From Acidobacteriaceae bacterium (lineage in GTDB: Bacteria > Acidobacteriota > Terriglobia > Terriglobales > SbA1), in contig PMHI01000492.1 in NCBI GenBank assembly GCA_003156615.1, positions 51,049 to 57,177 of the forward strand: a stretch of DNA of 6,129 bases, given 5' to 3'. The notes below the pieces were generated by a model. It did no database searches. It saw nothing but the letters and a program-made list of their open reading frames with translations, and was not told the origin of the DNA. Of this stretch, positions 5,219-6,129 are shown one piece after another. How positions within the stretch are numbered: position 1 is the first letter of the stretch; each line of letters starts with the position of its first letter. Both the position numbers and the translations under genes were made by a program.

Positions 5219-6129
5219 CTAGCCTCGGACGAGCAAACTGGCCGCGTATCCGATCCCGAACGTCACTACCGTCCCAAGCGGCACCCACCACGTCCACGGC
5301 ACGTGCGTCCCTTGCCACAAATACAATCCCACGCCGAATCCAAACAGCATTCCGACCATCGCCCCGCGCTGATTGGCCCGCCGCGTGAGAACGCCAAGCA
5401 GAAAAACTCCGAGCAGCGCGCCATAGGCGACGGATGCGATCTGCAGCCCCACTTCTACTACGCGTCCCACTTTCTGCAACGCCAACACCGCCAACCCAAA
5501 CAGCACCAGCGCCCAATAAAAAGTCGCTAACCGGGAGAGCCGCAGTCGCGTCCGCTCATCGGTCTGCGGCCGCAGGCGCAGAACAAAATCCATGATCGTG
5601 CTCGACGAAAGCGAATTCAGCGCCGCGCTCAGATTCGACATGGCTGCCGCCAGGATTGCCGCAATCAGCAGTCCGGAAATTCCGTGCGGCATCTGGCTGA
5701 CGATGAACGTCGGATAGATGCGATCGGGTTTTCCGAAGATCGCCGACGGCACGCGATAGTACGCCCACAGCATTACGCCCACAATCAGGAAGAGAGCAAA
5801 CTGGAACAGAATTGCCACTCCGCTCGAAAGCAGCGCTACGGCAGACTGCTTCTGCCCGCGCGCCGCCAGTAAGCGCTGGACAATCAGTTGATCGGTGCCG
5901 TGGCTCGCCGTGATGAAGGCGGTCCCACCGATGAGGCCCGCCCAGAACGTGTAAGGCAGCCAGAAGTTGGCTCTGAAGTCGAACACTTGCAGCTTGCCCG
6001 CGCCCGCCGCCGCGGTATGAATCGCACTCCATCCTCCGGGTACAAGATGCAGAATCGTGGTCAACCCAACCAGTGTCCCGCCGACATAAATCACGGTCTG
6101 AACCACGTCGGTCCAGATCACCGCCGCCA
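5219..6129 (-). CDS. Sodium:solute symporter (SSS/SLC5 family), N-terminus outside window
   Basis: This is the C-terminal about 302 residues of a sodium-coupled solute transporter of the SSS family (LeuT fold; members are usually about 500-560 residues, so the N-terminal 40 percent lies beyond the right edge). It opens with AAVIWTDVVQTVIY, the conserved segment that follows the GGxxA loop. ASHGTDQLIVQRLLAAR follows, typical of SLC5-type members, and then AAMSNLSAALNSLSSSTIMDF (about 5641-5579). In this family the latter is TM8, whose adjacent Ser/Thr residues help bind sodium; here they are in LSSST. Further hydrophobic helices run to the end at LLVRG and TAG. The GTG at 6119-6121 is an internal Val, not a start, since the frame is open to the edge and the conserved fold continues. 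The substrate (sugar, carboxylate, amino acid, vitamin or other) cannot be assigned from this half. It lies 49 bp upstream of the permease on the same strand and may share a transcript with it. Confidence 0.9.
   Translation of the reverse strand, partial: AAVIWTDVVQTVIYVGGTLVGLTTILHLVPGGWSAIHTAAAGAGKLQVFDFRANFWLPYTFWAGLIGGTAFITASHGTDQLIVQRLLAARGQKQSAVALLSSGVAILFQFALFLIVGVMLWAYYRVPSAIFGKPDRIYPTFIVSQMPHGISGLLIAAILAAAMSNLSAALNSLSSSTIMDFVLRLRPQTDERTRLRLSRLATFYWALVLFGLAVLALQKVGRVVEVGLQIASVAYGALLGVFLLGVLTRRANQRGAMVGMLFGFGVGLYLWQGTHVPWTWWVPLGTVVTFGIGYAASLLVRG

Noticed and set aside
1..6129. Mobile element, tRNA/rRNA, toxin-antitoxin, phage or defence genes
   Set aside because: No transposase, integrase, terminal repeats, RNA gene structure or such domains are visible in any frame. 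All large frames are explained by five ordinary families.

Overview
The window is GC-rich, densely coded bacterial chromosome. Its best lineage marker is a protein with an N-terminal Pkn2/PknB-type Ser/Thr kinase domain, one membrane span and a C-terminal PD40/TolB-like beta-propeller. That layout, and the opening residues around GTRLGAYEI, are typical of Acidobacteriota (Terriglobia/Koribacter-like genomes), where such kinases are greatly multiplied. The lineage is inferred from gene style; no rRNA or marker gene is present.

Layout. (1) About 1-368, plus strand: the 3' part of a small SnoaL/DUF4440-type (NTF2-like fold) protein that enters from the left edge. (2) 383-784, minus strand, convergent with the first: a DUF4256-family protein. 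The conserved frame continues upstream of its only ATG to position 847 and then hits a stop without a usable start codon, so the gene looks 5'-truncated or frameshifted. A 7-bp-stem hairpin (379-398) sits across the two convergent gene ends. (3) 848-1010: non-coding DNA holding a promoter-like AT-rich stretch whose TATAAT overlaps the first possible ATG of the kinase. (4) 1011-3605, plus strand: the large kinase-propeller protein. (5) 3606-3768: convergent gap with three tandem 12-bp repeats, a perfect 10-bp palindrome and a spaced inverted repeat, but no clear terminator. (6) 3769-5169, minus strand: an APC-superfamily amino acid permease of the LAT/SteT type. (7) 5219-6129, minus strand: the C-terminal part of a sodium:solute symporter (SSS/SLC5 family) that runs off the right edge.

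The two transporters lie head to tail with a 49-bp gap, so they may be co-transcribed, although the gap carries its own -10-like hexamer. Nothing in the sequence ties the kinase to the transporters beyond adjacency, and they are convergent. I see no mobile element, CRISPR array, RNA gene, toxin-antitoxin or defence system. The window is largely ordinary. The points most worth a second look are the damaged DUF4256 5' end, the apparent leaderless or very short-leader starts of the kinase and permease, and the tandem repeat after the kinase stop.
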